Positions 38,030 through 49,180 of a DNA stretch of 64,000 nucleotides are shown here, in pieces. The stretch's first letter is position 1. Each line of letters begins with the position of its first letter. A program made the translations under genes and the position numbers. The notes under the pieces were generated by a model. That model was not told where the DNA came from and made no database searches. It saw only the letters and a list, made by a program, of their open reading frames with translations. Source of the DNA: Lamellibrachia columna (Eukaryota > Annelida > Polychaeta > Sabellida > Siboglinidae); NCBI GenBank assembly GCA_963662155.1, contig OY759261.1:40751996-40815995 (forward strand). Direction: 5' to 3'.

Positions 38030-39410
38030 AAACATAGTGGATGAATATCGTCATCGGTTGTTTCTTTTAACTGTAGTATATGAAATAAAGAATTTCTGTT
38101 AGTGCCTCCTTGTAACATGGAAATGATTAATTAACTAATATTGTTCAAATGAATAGTTGCTTTTGAAAAATATGCATTTATAGCTAACCGTCTTCTGTAA
38201 ACAAAAAACCTACTTTTACCACAGTAATCCACATTTTTAGCATTCTACATGTTGCGTAACATGTTATCATAGTTGTCATCACAGCTGTATGTGCAACAAT
38301 AATATTTAACTACAAGATAATGTATAGTAAGAAAAGAAGCTTTAGAAAAGATTCTAATGGGCGGTCTTCCCGTTGGTAAATTGATTACGATATTAATTAA
38401 ATAATATTCAAGATTGGCATCCTGTTCATAAAAAAGTACCGGTGAAAAAAAAAAAAAAACATTGCAAATAATTTGCAAAATTATGCATCATGCAAACAAA
38501 AACAAAGAAACATAATCTTCAATACAAAGACATTTATGTAATAAATAAAAATAAAATACGATATTTATATAGCGCCGTGATCACATAGTGCTCTATGGTG
38601 CTTTACAGTACACTAATAATACAGCTAAACGTATATACGCAGTTAAATAATTACGATAATGCATTTATTAAGAACAATAAAACTAAAAATAAACAGTTAA
38701 AATACAAGAACAATTTAAAGTTAAGAGCATTAAATCTAAAACACATGCGTGGAATTAAATAGATTAATAAGTAATGGGGAACAACAACACAAATAATTAT
38801 ACTGCATTATAAACAACGAGAAGAACACTACAAGTAATTTGCATCATTAATCCAATGGTATGAGTAAAAAGAAAAACCACTGTAAATAATTAGCTTCATA
38901 TGTAGTTACGAATACTAAAATACATTAATATTAGAATCTGAAGTACGATAACTTCATTACAAAAGTGAAACCAACAGCAAAATCCCCCATTATTAGAGCA
39001 TCAGTGTTTGCCGCTATAGGATTCAGCCTACTGTTACATTTCCCATTGGTTGCCATCTTAACGTTTTGCATAATTATAAGAAAACGTGACCCTCGAACAT
39101 TGTAAAAGTTTTTACCAACCGCTGTCATCATCCCACTGACATGCTGGTCGAGTTTTGTAAAAATTAGACATTTGTAGCTCTTGTAATATGTCTGTATGTG
39201 CGATACCCCTCATGTTTACCAATATTGTCATGAATTACGACGCACGTGTGTCTTGTTGCCAAAAAAATCACAAGTATCCTTCCGCCTATCTTCTTAAAAT
39301 CCACCTTTTCAATATCAACAGCTTCCACCAGCAAACCTGGTAATGTCTCTGCACAAATGCTCTTATGTCAGACCATATGATTTTTTTTAAAAACGTCCTA
39401 TATCCAAACT
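38030..39410. other. Repeat-derived intergenic stretch
   Basis: About 38555-38620 carries TTTATATAGCGCC...GTGCTTTACAGTA, a 3'-UTR signature of CR1-like LINEs also seen near 16.07 kb. A minus frame at 38931-39131 includes ALIMGDF, a possible endonuclease relic. Nothing else recognised. Confidence 0.4.
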
Positions 39411-39419
39411 TACTATGCC

Positions 39420-40240
39420 CTACATTCGTGTGTAACACACCAGGAAGTCTAACTGAGGCATGTCCCTATTCACGTTGTCCAGGTCTTTGGTCGTGTGAAT
39501 CTCCTTTATCACGCCATCACGCCACTGAGGGTTTTTAATGAGCACCCTTCCGGAATACGCCCAGCAGTCAGCCATCGTTTTGTTATGTTTCAGCAGTTTG
39601 GTTCTGTAGGCCAGACCTCCTCGTTTCGCGGTTAGATATTGGTTGATGAAGATGGCCTCGTCTTTGTTCGCCAAGTTATGCTGCTTGTTGTTGGGCGCGT
39701 ACCCTGTACACCTCGTACCGGACTGCCTCGCTCCGAAAACACACAATGGTTGCGCGTTTCCGGGTGCGATCTTTGGGCCAAGGTGCTGGCTGCGCTCCAG
39801 CTGCGCAACTGTCGGTTTCAATCCCATCTTCTCATTCCCTGTGGCGATCACCAGCTCGTCGGTACACCCTCGTTCGGCCTCGAGAATGCCCTGGAAGTGG
39901 CGGTTGGGACAATAAAAGTGCTGCTCTCGCCTGGTCGCCCCTAGAACGTCCACCCTGTCTTCTAAGGCACGAATTCAAAGCCAGCAGATCTCTTAGGTTG
40001 GTCATGCTCATGGTAGCAGACATAGTTTTTATGAGAATTTGATCTACTTGTTTCATCACCTCCGAAACCAGGTGTCCGGGTTCAGTGACACTAGGGGACT
40101 TACCACGAGCCCAACCACCTTCGTTGGCATTGTAGGGGAGCCCTGCGACAACTTCACTTTTTTAATTTCCGCTCTGAAACACGGCTGGATGATGTTAGCC
40201 GACATCTTAGACTTAACTGCGACAATCGACGTCTAGCGCT
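39420..40240 (-). pseudogene. LINE ORF1-like fragment (probable)
   Basis: A 177-codon minus frame ends in AIFINQYLTAKRGGLAYRTK, then DCWAYSGRVLIKN. This pattern (a small aliphatic-L-T segment, a basic helix, then W-x-x-G-x-x-x-I/F-x-K) is common at the C-terminus of invertebrate non-LTR retrotransposon ORF1 proteins. The upstream frames (40059-39832 and the ATG at about 40205) look like its N-terminal part, broken by stops. It lies just upstream, on the same strand, of the decayed LINE and may be its first ORF. Less AT-rich than its surroundings. Confidence 0.5.
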
Positions 40241-40449
40241 CAGTGAAGTGTGACGCTTTGACGTAGCGTGAGCGACAATGCTATGTTTTTGCCGAGAGTT
40301 GATTTTTTTCTTAACCATTCCGCCGCTGTTTTGTTGACCGTACTATCTACTCCGGTAGAAACCTGTTGACCTGTTTCGGAGTGGGCCCAGACGTCTATGG
40401 CCGAAACATCCATGACCCATTCAAAGCACTGCTGTTCCAAGATTTTCAA

Positions 40450-40985
40450 GCCAATAATATATGTATCAAGCTCGGACCCACAATTTTCCTATTTATAGTT
40501 TCTTCCTAGTAACTGTGTCAGTGCGCATGTGTATGTTTAATGAGCTCCTTTGGTATTTAAGTTGGCCATGTTGGACTATCACAGTTTCAATGAGATGTTT
40601 TCTAATAAAGTTCTTACGCAGCTCAAACCAGGCGGCAAATAGACAAAGAAGGCATTGGATTAGCAACAGTATAATAATGTTTCATATATACGTGCCACGC
40701 ACTTGTCATATAACAATTTTGTTTTATACTTTTTCACAAAATCAATAGATAAGTAGTGTAATAAATTTTGTTTTATGTACATTTGTAGATCTGTAGAAGA
40801 TAAATATTATGTTCCTTGCACTTACATTAAAAAAATAATTTAACATATTTATTTATACACAATTCACATTCATTAATTGTCACAGTATACCGAAAACAAT
40901 TTTACTTACACGTATAATTTCTTTCCCCTCTGAGAGGGCATGTTTCTAATTCACACATATATTAGATATGTAATTTAATGTCTGT
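40450..40985. other. Intergenic
   Basis: AT-rich, no gene recognised. Confidence 0.5.
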
Positions 40986-40997
40986 ATGTATGTTGCA

Positions 40998-41475
40998 TGT
41001 ATGTTAGTATTGTATCTGTTCGGTGTAGACATGTTTCATTGTATGTACCGTGCTATGTTAGTATTGTATCTGTTCGGTGTAGACATGTTTCATTGTATGT
41101 ACCGTGCTATGTTAGTATTGTATCTGTTCGATGTAGACATGTTTCATTGTATGTACCGTGCTATGTTAGTATTGTATCTGTTCCGTGTAGACATGTTTCA
41201 TTGTATGTACCGTGCTATGTTAGTATTGTATCTGTTCGGTGTAGACATGTTTCATTGTATGTACCGTGCTATGTTAGTATTGTATCTATTTGGTGTAGAC
41301 ATGTTTCATTGTATGTACTGTGGTATGTTAGCATTGTATCTGTTTGATGTAGACATGTTTCATTGTATGTACCGTGCTTTGTTAGTATTGTATCTGTTCG
41401 ATGTAGACATGTTTCATTGTATGTACTGTGGTATGTTAGTATTGTATCTGTTTGATGTAGACATGTTACGTGTTA
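40998..41475. repeat. 54-bp minisatellite (about 9 copies)
   Basis: Units of exactly 54 bp with core GTGTAGACATGTTTCATTGT and TTAGTATTGTATCTGTTC. The period equals 18 codons, so one plus frame stays open for 190 codons across the array and on to 41558. The repeat abuts the start of the right duplication arm. Confidence 0.95.
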
Positions 41476-41641
41476 CATTTGTTTATTTGATATTTGCGAC
41501 ATCTGTTGTAGAAGTGTCAGCAGTGTCACTACACGGTCAACTTGTCAACACATTCTGACATCAACAACACAGTGCCGTGTCCCAAGTAGCGCATGCTTTA
41601 CAATAAGTGCTATTTCAAAGAGCAAGGCGAGTCACACAATA

Positions 41642-42661
41642 ATGACATCATCCAGAAATGACATTTATTTGGCAAACTTCACATCGAGAAGCTCGCTAAA
41701 TATGAACGTGCGCACTAAAACTAGGAAGAAAATATGTAAATGTTATATATGTGGATCACAGTTCGCTGGAAGTAAATCATTGATCAGACATATCCGCACT
41801 CATACTGGTGAGAAACCATTCAAGTGTGATACATGTGGATCACAGTTTGCTAAAAAAGGAAATTTGAATAGACATATCCGCACTCATACTGGTGAAAAAC
41901 CCTTCAAGTGTGACACGTGTGGATCACAGTTCGCTGAAAGTGGATCATTGAAGATGCATATCCGCACTCATACTGGTGAGAAACCCTTCAAGTGTAATAC
42001 ATGTGGATCACAGTTTTCTCACAAAGGACATTTGAAGACACATATCCGCACTCATACTGGTGAGAAACCCTTCAAGTGTGACACGTGTGGATCACAATTC
42101 GCTGAAAGTAGATCATTGAAAATGCATATCCACACTCATACTGGTGAGAAACCCTTCAAGTGTGATACGTGTGGATCACAGTTTGCTAACAGAGAAAATT
42201 TGAAGCGTCATATCAGCTTTCATACTGGTGAGAAACCCTTCAAGTGTGATACGTGTGGATCACAGTTTGCTAACAGAGAAAATTTGAAGCGTCATATCAG
42301 CTTTCATACTGGTGAGAAACCATTCAAGTGTGATACATGTGGATCACAGTTTGCTCAAACAGGAAATTTGAAGAGACATATCCGCACTCATACTGGTGAG
42401 AAACCATTCAAGTGTGATACATGTGGATCACAGTTTGCTCAAACAGGAAATTTGAAGAGACATATCCGCACTCATACTGGTGAGAAACCCTTCAAGTGTG
42501 ACACGTGTGGATCACAGTTCGCTGAAAGTGGATCATTGAAGATGCATATACGCACTCATACTGGTGAGAAACCATTCAAGTGTGATACATGTGGATCACA
42601 GTTTTTTCACAAAGGAAATTTAAACAGACATATCCGCACTCATACTGGTGAGAAATCCTAG
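41642..42661 (+). CDS. C2H2 zinc-finger protein, 11 fingers
   Basis: A 339-codon uninterrupted frame. A 36-residue N-terminus rich in Ser, Arg and Lys shows no KRAB, SCAN, BTB or ZAD domain. It is followed by eleven consecutive fingers of the pattern C-x2-C-G-S-Q-F-x5-L-x2-H-x3-H joined by TGEKPFKC linkers, typical of nuclear sequence-specific DNA-binding factors. Contact residues (-1,2,3,6) run GKSR, KGNR, EGSM, HGHT, ERSM, NENR, NENR, QGNR, QGNR, EGSM, HGNR. Fingers 6/7 and 8/9 are adjacent, near-identical duplicates at the DNA level. The frame ends at TGEKS-stop, where a twelfth finger continues as a relic, so the array has been shortened. The start was chosen as the first ATG. A further upstream exon is possible. 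Expression is unknown. Confidence 0.8.
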   Translation: MTSSRNDIYLANFTSRSSLNMNVRTKTRKKICKCYICGSQFAGSKSLIRHIRTHTGEKPFKCDTCGSQFAKKGNLNRHIRTHTGEKPFKCDTCGSQFAESGSLKMHIRTHTGEKPFKCNTCGSQFSHKGHLKTHIRTHTGEKPFKCDTCGSQFAESRSLKMHIHTHTGEKPFKCDTCGSQFANRENLKRHISFHTGEKPFKCDTCGSQFANRENLKRHISFHTGEKPFKCDTCGSQFAQTGNLKRHIRTHTGEKPFKCDTCGSQFAQTGNLKRHIRTHTGEKPFKCDTCGSQFAESGSLKMHIRTHTGEKPFKCDTCGSQFFHKGNLNRHIRTHTGEKS

Positions 42662-43250
42662 ACGTGTGACACGTGTGGATCACAGTTTGCTGAAATGGAA
42701 AGTTGAAGAGACAGATGAGTACTTATATTGGTGATAAAACCGAGAAGTGTGGCACGTGTGGATCACAGTTTGCTTAAAGAGGAATTTTTACGAGACATAT
42801 CCGCACTTATACTGGTGGGAAATACTTCAAGTGTAATATTTCTTGAGCTTATTTTTTTTGCTCTGCTTGGTAATTTAATGTGACGTGACGTGATATGCGT
42901 AGGCGTGATATATGTAGATTACAGTTTGTCAGTAGTGGACATTTCAAGTAATCTGTCCAGTCATACTGGTTAGAAACCATTGACATGTGACGCATGTGGA
43001 TTACAGTTTGCAGGTAGTGGATGTATGAAATGTTATGTTCGTACTCACTCTGATTAGAAGCCAATCAGGTGTGACAATTGTGGATTGAAGCATGTCTGGA
43101 ATAGAAACTTCAAGATACATATCCACTTTCAATACTGAGTAGAAACCTTGCCAGTGAAACACTTGTGGGGCGCAGTGTTGTCGTTCTACTACATTAGCCT
43201 TTCACATGCGTTCACATATTGCGGAGAAATCCTTCAAATGTGAGTAATAG
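42662..43250 (+). pseudogene. Decayed downstream zinc fingers
   Basis: After the stop the sequence still spells finger pieces: [14 protein letters not shown], then a CGSQFA remnant near 42760. Further broken fingers lie at about 42960-43140, and a terminal one ends in AEKSFKCE-stop at about 43245. The order matches the minus-strand paralog at 23993-24300, so these are ancestral fingers lost from the present ORF. Confidence 0.75.
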
Positions 43251-43615
43251 GGAGTTCCTTTAAAAGGAAGTGTTGTTGTTTAGCCGTTCACATGCGTACA
43301 CTTACTACGGAGAAATCCTTCAAATGTGAGTAATAGGGAGGTCCTTTAAAAGGAAGTGTTGTTGTTTAGCCGTTCACACGCGTACACTTACTACGGAGAA
43401 ATCCTTCAAATGCGAGTAGTAGGGAGGTCCTTTAAAAGGAAGTGTTGTTGTTTAGCCGTTCACATGCGTACACTTACTACGGAGAAATCCTTCAAATGTG
43501 AGTAATAGGGAGTTCCTTTAAAAGGAAGTGTTGTTGTTTAGCCGTTCACATGCGTACACTTACTACGGAGAAATCCTTCAAATGCGAGTAGTAGGGAGGT
43601 CCTTTAAAAAGAAGT
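43195..43615 (+). repeat. 86-bp tandem repeat made from the end of the zinc-finger gene
   Basis: Four to five copies of an 86-bp unit containing CGGAGAAATCCTTCAAATG, TAGGGAG and TTTAAAAGGAAGTGTTGTT. The unit spans the last finger linker, the ancestral stop codon and the 3' flank. The left arm has one copy. Confidence 0.92.
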
Positions 43616-43619
43616 ATTG

Positions 43620-45640
43620 TTGGTTGGTGGCGCCTGCAACCACCAATGTGATGTCAGTATCTACCAAGTGCCACCTGTTGATCAGATGTTGTATTGGTGG
43701 CGCTCCTAATGGCCAATCTGGAACTACTGAAAACCGCGCCCCTGGTGCCTAGCAACCGAACTATCACGAGTACACTATGGAGTATAGGGGTAAGACCACA
43801 GTTGACCTTCCTGTTTATTACGAATGTAGGGCGTATTAAATTGCGATATGTGAATTTAAAGAATTCATGTGATGTGACATAAGTGCAATTGAGCAGGCAT
43901 ATTCACAGGTTTGTTTGTAGAAGCTATTGGCTGTGAAATGGTGCATTTTTTTGAGAGTTTAAAAGGCGGAGGGATTTATGGGAATTTTCTACTAGGGGCC
44001 ACGTGAGCGCATGAATACAAGGCTATATTTGTCAAAATTGATGGGCATCGCATGTCGGGGCGTTTTAAAAGAGCTGGAGGTATGTGATTTTGATAAAACT
44101 TGGTCAGCATGTCAATGAGATGATGGCAGTTGCTGTGAAAAAGTTTCAGAATTGTTAGTTGTCACGTTTTCTTATAATCAGACAAAACGTTAACATGGCC
44201 ACCAATGCAATTTTCAACTGTGGTCTGACTCCAAATAGACGGAAGTCGGGGTCACAAACACGGTTATAAAATGTTGATATGCTTATGTTTTGGTCGTTGT
44301 TATTAGCTTAATTGTGGATATTACACGTAATTTGGATGAAATTATTAGTTTGTTATAAAAAAAATCTTATAATTTGCAATTATGATAATATAATTAGGGC
44401 TCATATTTTTGAAAATAAATAATTAAATAAAAACGGTTGCTAACCTGTTTTATATATGTTATAGATTCCATCTAGTGAACAAGATCATTACTGGTTAAAC
44501 GCCGCTACTATTTAAACTGATTAACAGTCTCCCTTAGGAGGTGTCTTATAACCGATCTACTAAACATAAAACATGTCAAATAAATGTACATTTTAGTTTT
44601 GTACTATAACGTTTGATGTGCACAAGCTGATATATTGCGCAAGTTGATGTTTAATATGATATTTCATTGCTAATAAATACAATTTTATTTTTTTCATATG
44701 CTAAAATAGCATTATAGAACTTGTGGTAAGCTAAAAGTGTATAATAAGCAATTTTTAATATCAACAATAACTGTTGCCTTTCCAAAATGTCTATCCACCA
44801 CATATTAATACCAATTTCATGTTGTGTGCAGTACTTTGCAACCCTAACCGTAGCTAACCCCATCTTTAGTTAACCACATGCCTGGCTAACCCCATCTCTA
44901 GCTAACCCCATCCCTAGCTAACCATAACTCTGAAGTGGTTAACATAAGATATAATCATTCCCATAGGCACAGGTTGATAGGAAAAGTGAACAGTTTGCTT
45001 GGAAAAGGCAGACAGCAGTAGCAATCACGAACATCATGATACAGATCGGATGCCAAAATGTAAAGTTTGCGAAAATTAGGGGGTATGACATAAGTATGTG
45101 ACGGAACAGGTAACCATTTTGGACTAGAGCGATCATTGGTGATATTTGTCTTGTGGCCCAGTGCGTTAGCAACATTGTGTAACAAATTTGGACAGAATAG
45201 TTGTATTTTGGTTGTGTCACACCCACTGGAAGCACTGCGTAGATCAGCATTTTCAAATCTGGCCGCGACTGGCATCTGGTCATGTGATACCCTTTTATGG
45301 TGGCGTATCGAAATCAAGCCGTTCGCCTTGTATCTTATCAACTAGAAGTATGAAAGCAGTCACATAAACAATAAAATTGGACAAACCTGAATCATTGGAA
45401 TTTACCCTAAATCCTGTTAAATGTGAAAAATGTCAAATTTTATTACAAAGTTATGCCACGTTTGGTTTTAAATCAAGCAATTATATGAATACTAATTTAA
45501 AAATAAACTCATTAGTATATTCAAAGGGACAGTAAGCAGGCTTCATTGGTTCGCAGTGCTATGTAAATCTAGTGTACATGATCTATGATTTATCAAGTGT
45601 CAAAATCGACCTATAATTAAATTATGTGACTGGTTTTCAG
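43620..45640. other. Non-coding part of the right arm with a right-arm-specific insertion
   Basis: No gene recognised. 43790-45655 is absent from the left arm. A small tandem TAGCTAACCCCATC array is at about 44845-44925. No clear transposon ends were seen. Confidence 0.45.
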
Positions 45641-45828
45641 CTAATAATACGGACAAAGCATTGTACTAAGGAAGCGCCCCTTGGTGGACAGTTTTGGTGT
45701 TATAAACGCCCCTAGCGGCTACTGAATCGATTATTATTTTGTAAAACAGCTCCCCTAACGCCTAGTAACCAAAGCAGTTTGCGTGTTAAAATTAGAAACG
45801 TGAATTATCGCCCAGCGCGTGTATCCGG

Positions 45829-45842
45829 TTGCGCATGCGCAA
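45829..45842. promoter_or_regulatory. NRF1-like palindromic site (right arm)
   Basis: TTGCGCATGCGCAA, identical to 23621-23634 although the surrounding sequence has diverged. Confidence 0.4.
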
Positions 45843-46874
45843 CATTCGCTTCCTAAAGAGGTGACTTGACCTGTTTTCCTACCAAAACAGTGCGTATGTA
45901 TGTATTAACTTTACCTACATTTCGTTCAATCATTGTCTATTGATTGCATATCTATTAACTTGACCTGTTCTCCTACCAAGCAGCGCCTTTAATGAGTACG
46001 TATGTAATAGTTGACCTACATTCTAGTGAGTATGTATGTACTAACTTGACCTATTTTCTGTGCAAATTTCTTGTTCTACTTAAATACCAATAACTCAAAA
46101 CATATTTCTGCCGAAATAGGATGTAGCCTTTTCTTCATCATATGTAGATAGTAACACATCCGAGTCACTTTGTGTCAAATCAACCAATTTTTTTAAAGTA
46201 GACATCTCAGAATTTTTTTTTATTTTAACCAATGGATAAGTAGCTTTTCCTGAGCATTTCTGCAAAGGAACTAAGCATTTAAATGCAAATTTGATAGGTA
46301 ACACCCTATAAAGTGAATAGTGGGTAAGCGTTGAAGAATTGTTGGTGCAGATTATATATACAAAATTTAAAAATTATACGACAATGTATATACCGGTTGC
46401 ACGGAAATTAAAAAGAACATTAAACAAATTCTGGGAAGGATTTGAACAAATTGTATTTCATTTTTATGTTACAGCACAATGTCCAAATTGCTACCATCAT
46501 TATCAGAGATAACCACAATAACATATTAATTCAGTTGGCTTATAGTGGCTATACTTTCAGAATAATGCAGCCTTAAACTTTAACTTGTTTTATATTACAA
46601 TTTTCAGCCCCCAAAATGAGAATGTGGGACAAGTCGTACGACCACCATTTTTACCTGCACATATCCATTTATTAGGTAAACAACGTATTACAATTTCAGA
46701 ATGATGTTCTCTCTCATTTAATGTATATTACAGCTGAAAGTTACTCTTCTGCCCAATGACGTTTTCTCCTAAATTTATCCCAAATTGGCCAAAAATTTCC
46801 AAAAGAAATGTGGCAGAACACCATCCTGTTACTTCTGTGTGTTGTTTTAACACCTAGAAAAAAGACTATGTTAA

Positions 46875-47920
46875 AAAATGGTGGTCATAGGACTGCTAAA
46901 AATCGTTAATTTTGTTTTAATATTGTTCAAGTTTAAGGCTGAATTATTTTGGAAATATAACACCTAGAAACCTAGTAAATTAATTGGATATTGCCAGTGT
47001 CCCTGATAATAGGTGATGGGAAATATTTCAGGTGGACACATTTTGTGTTTTTATCTAATCTACATATTGCAACACAATATCACGTCATATAGGTGATTTT
47101 ACTACCTATTCCATATCTAGTAAGAAAAAACATGTAAATGTTGTTGGCAAGTGCCAAAAAACCTGAATGTCTAGATTATATGTAGCTGGGTTATTCCATG
47201 TGAAATCAACCAATGGAAAAAAACGTTAGTCTCAGAATTTACCAAATTTTAACCAGTGACTAAGTGGCTATACTATATAGAACTGAGTATTTACATGCCA
47301 ATTTTCTCTGTAATGCCCTAGTATGATGTGAACAAAGGGTGAGTGTCCACAATCGTACCCAGTATTTTTTCTACATGTGTTCATGTGCCCCTAAGTGGAG
47401 AAGTATTCAAGGTATGTATCTGAAATTTGCTGAAGATGTAGATATATTGGTGCAGATTGTCTATGCAAAATTTTAGAATGAAAGGGGGAAGGACAGTGGG
47501 TATGCCGGGTGCACAAAATGTTGAAAAACATTTTAAAACATATCTCCGAGAATTATTTCAGCAGCATGTATTTCATTGTTGTGAGCAGTTCAAGGATACT
47601 AGCACCGATTGTCAAGGATACTGGCACCAATCTCTAGTATTCAATCTTAAAATGTAACATTTTATGATTTTCAGCACCCAAAATGAGAATGTGGGACCAC
47701 CATTTTTTAAATATATCCTTATTGAGTAAACAAAATATTACAATTTCAGGATGGTGTTCTATCTCATTTAGTTTTTATTGAAGCCGAAAACCACTGCTCT
47801 GCCAAATGGCATTTTCTCTTAAATTTATCCCAAAGTGACCAATAATATCCAAAATAAATATGGCAGAACACCATCACGGAACTTAAATATGTTGTTTACC
47901 TAATACAGAACTACACAGTT
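46875..47920. repeat. Third, divergent copy of the arm-end sequence
   Basis: 47640-47900 repeats landmarks of 46600-46860 in the same orientation: AAAATGAGAATGTGGGACCA, CATTTTCTCTTAAATTTATC, ATATGGCAGAACACCATCAC. The 93-bp unit is missing. No gene seen. Confidence 0.65.
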
Positions 47921-47946
47921 GGAGGGAATCACACTTTATTTACTTA

Positions 47947-48038
47947 CCCACTAGAGGGCACCCCGTATAAACATATTTTATTACCCACTAGAGGGCATCC
48001 AGTATAAACATATTTTAATTACCCACTAGAGGGCAAGC
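47947..48038 (+). promoter_or_regulatory. Three tandem CTCF-like sites
   Basis: CCCACTAGAGGGCA occurs three times at 37-38-bp spacing (47947, 47984, 48022) and agrees well with the CTCF core CCACNAGRKGGCRS. Function is inferred from motif match only. Confidence 0.4.
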
Positions 48039-48310
48039 AGTGTAAACGGAGGGGACACTGGAGGAAGGAGGTCTTCTTCCAGGTGGGTTTTGAGTCGGTG
48101 TTTGGGAGGAAGGTTCTCGGGCAGGGTACATGCTAAGGTAGCATGTGTGTAGATAGTACTCGCCTTTTGTGACTTATTTCATACATAAGATGCTCTAAAT
48201 TTTATTTAGCTGTAACTATTTTATAAGACAGCTATTTTATCTTGTATTAAGATTTGTTTTTTTTTGCATTTGTTATAATAAAGAGATATTAAACCACTTA
48301 ATGTTGTGTT

Positions 48311-48800
48311 GTGAGCGAGATTACCAAACGGGATTCTCGTAGATCTATATAAGGTCACGCTAAGAATTGCCGTCTGCTGGCCATAGAGTTACATCATTAA
48401 TAATCCCCCTATAAACTACTAACTTACTAATGGGTGTTTTATTTATGTCTGTGCTGCTGGCCCACTCTGGCCTCATTCTACAAGAAATCGCGTTTGATCA
48501 TGTGACCCAAAGGCAACATCACGTGCACAGTATGACGGCTATTTATTAAATCTTTTCTGTGTGACCAATAAATTTACTCATAAATAATTATTTGGAGCAC
48601 CTTTCTGTAGTTTCTTGACGCCCAAGTGTCGGTTGTATGTCACGGAATACACATGTGAAACGGTTAGTGCGTATCGGTTTTAAAAGTTATTAGTTCCGTA
48701 GCCATTTGGCTACGGAAAGTCTTAATCGGCGAGTTGAAAAAACCAAGTGTGGACGTCCGCCCCAGAGACCAAGAGTGGGGCGGACGAGTCTGCCTATTGA
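48311..48800 (+). repeat. Short copy of the 25.6-28.4 kb repeat
   Basis: Shares the left end (GTTGTGAGCGAGATT) and about 330 bp of the right part with the long copy. It includes a perfect hairpin TTCCGTAGCC-ATTT-GGCTACGGAA and a perfect 10-bp terminal stem (CGTCCGCCCC / GGGGCGGACG, 13-nt loop) ending AGTCTGCCTA. The interior of the long copy is missing. Confidence 0.6.
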
Positions 48801-49180
48801 TTGACCCCCTGTTATATTCATCCTGTTACTCTCCTGTTAATGTTATGTGCCTCCTACTACTCTTGGGTGCCAAATAAGCGTCCCTATATACGTACTTATT
48901 TGATGAAAAGTTTACCCTATACACACCTTATTTGGCACTATACGGTTATTAGACTTAGACATTTGTACCGGCCTATACTCTCCGATAATTGTGGCTAATT
49001 CTGGAGCTGCATGTGGCTCCCTCTGAAGGTCAAGTTGTCATCCATTCGAACGACAGTTGAGAATTTAGCTGGAATCCGTGCTTCCGTGAATCCTAGATTT
49101 TGATCCTGAAGCATTTGGCCGTCATATTTCTATGATTTGGTGAATCGGTCGGAATACTTAGTTCTCGGGAGCTCGACATG

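Larger units (their letters stand above)
41470..46870 (+). repeat. Right arm of the large inverted duplication
   Basis: Partner of 20140-24885 in opposite orientation, with landmarks in the same order. It contains one divergent copy (about 46486-46578) of the 93-bp unit that is amplified on the left. About 1.9 kb of sequence (43790-45655) has no counterpart on the left. The last 260 bp of the arm are repeated again at about 47640-47900. Confidence 0.85.

Noticed and set aside
48700..48800. Helitron call for the hairpin-bearing repeat
   Set aside because: Terminal CTRR and host A/T insertion site are not consistent between the two copies, and no Rep/Pif1-type helicase is present.
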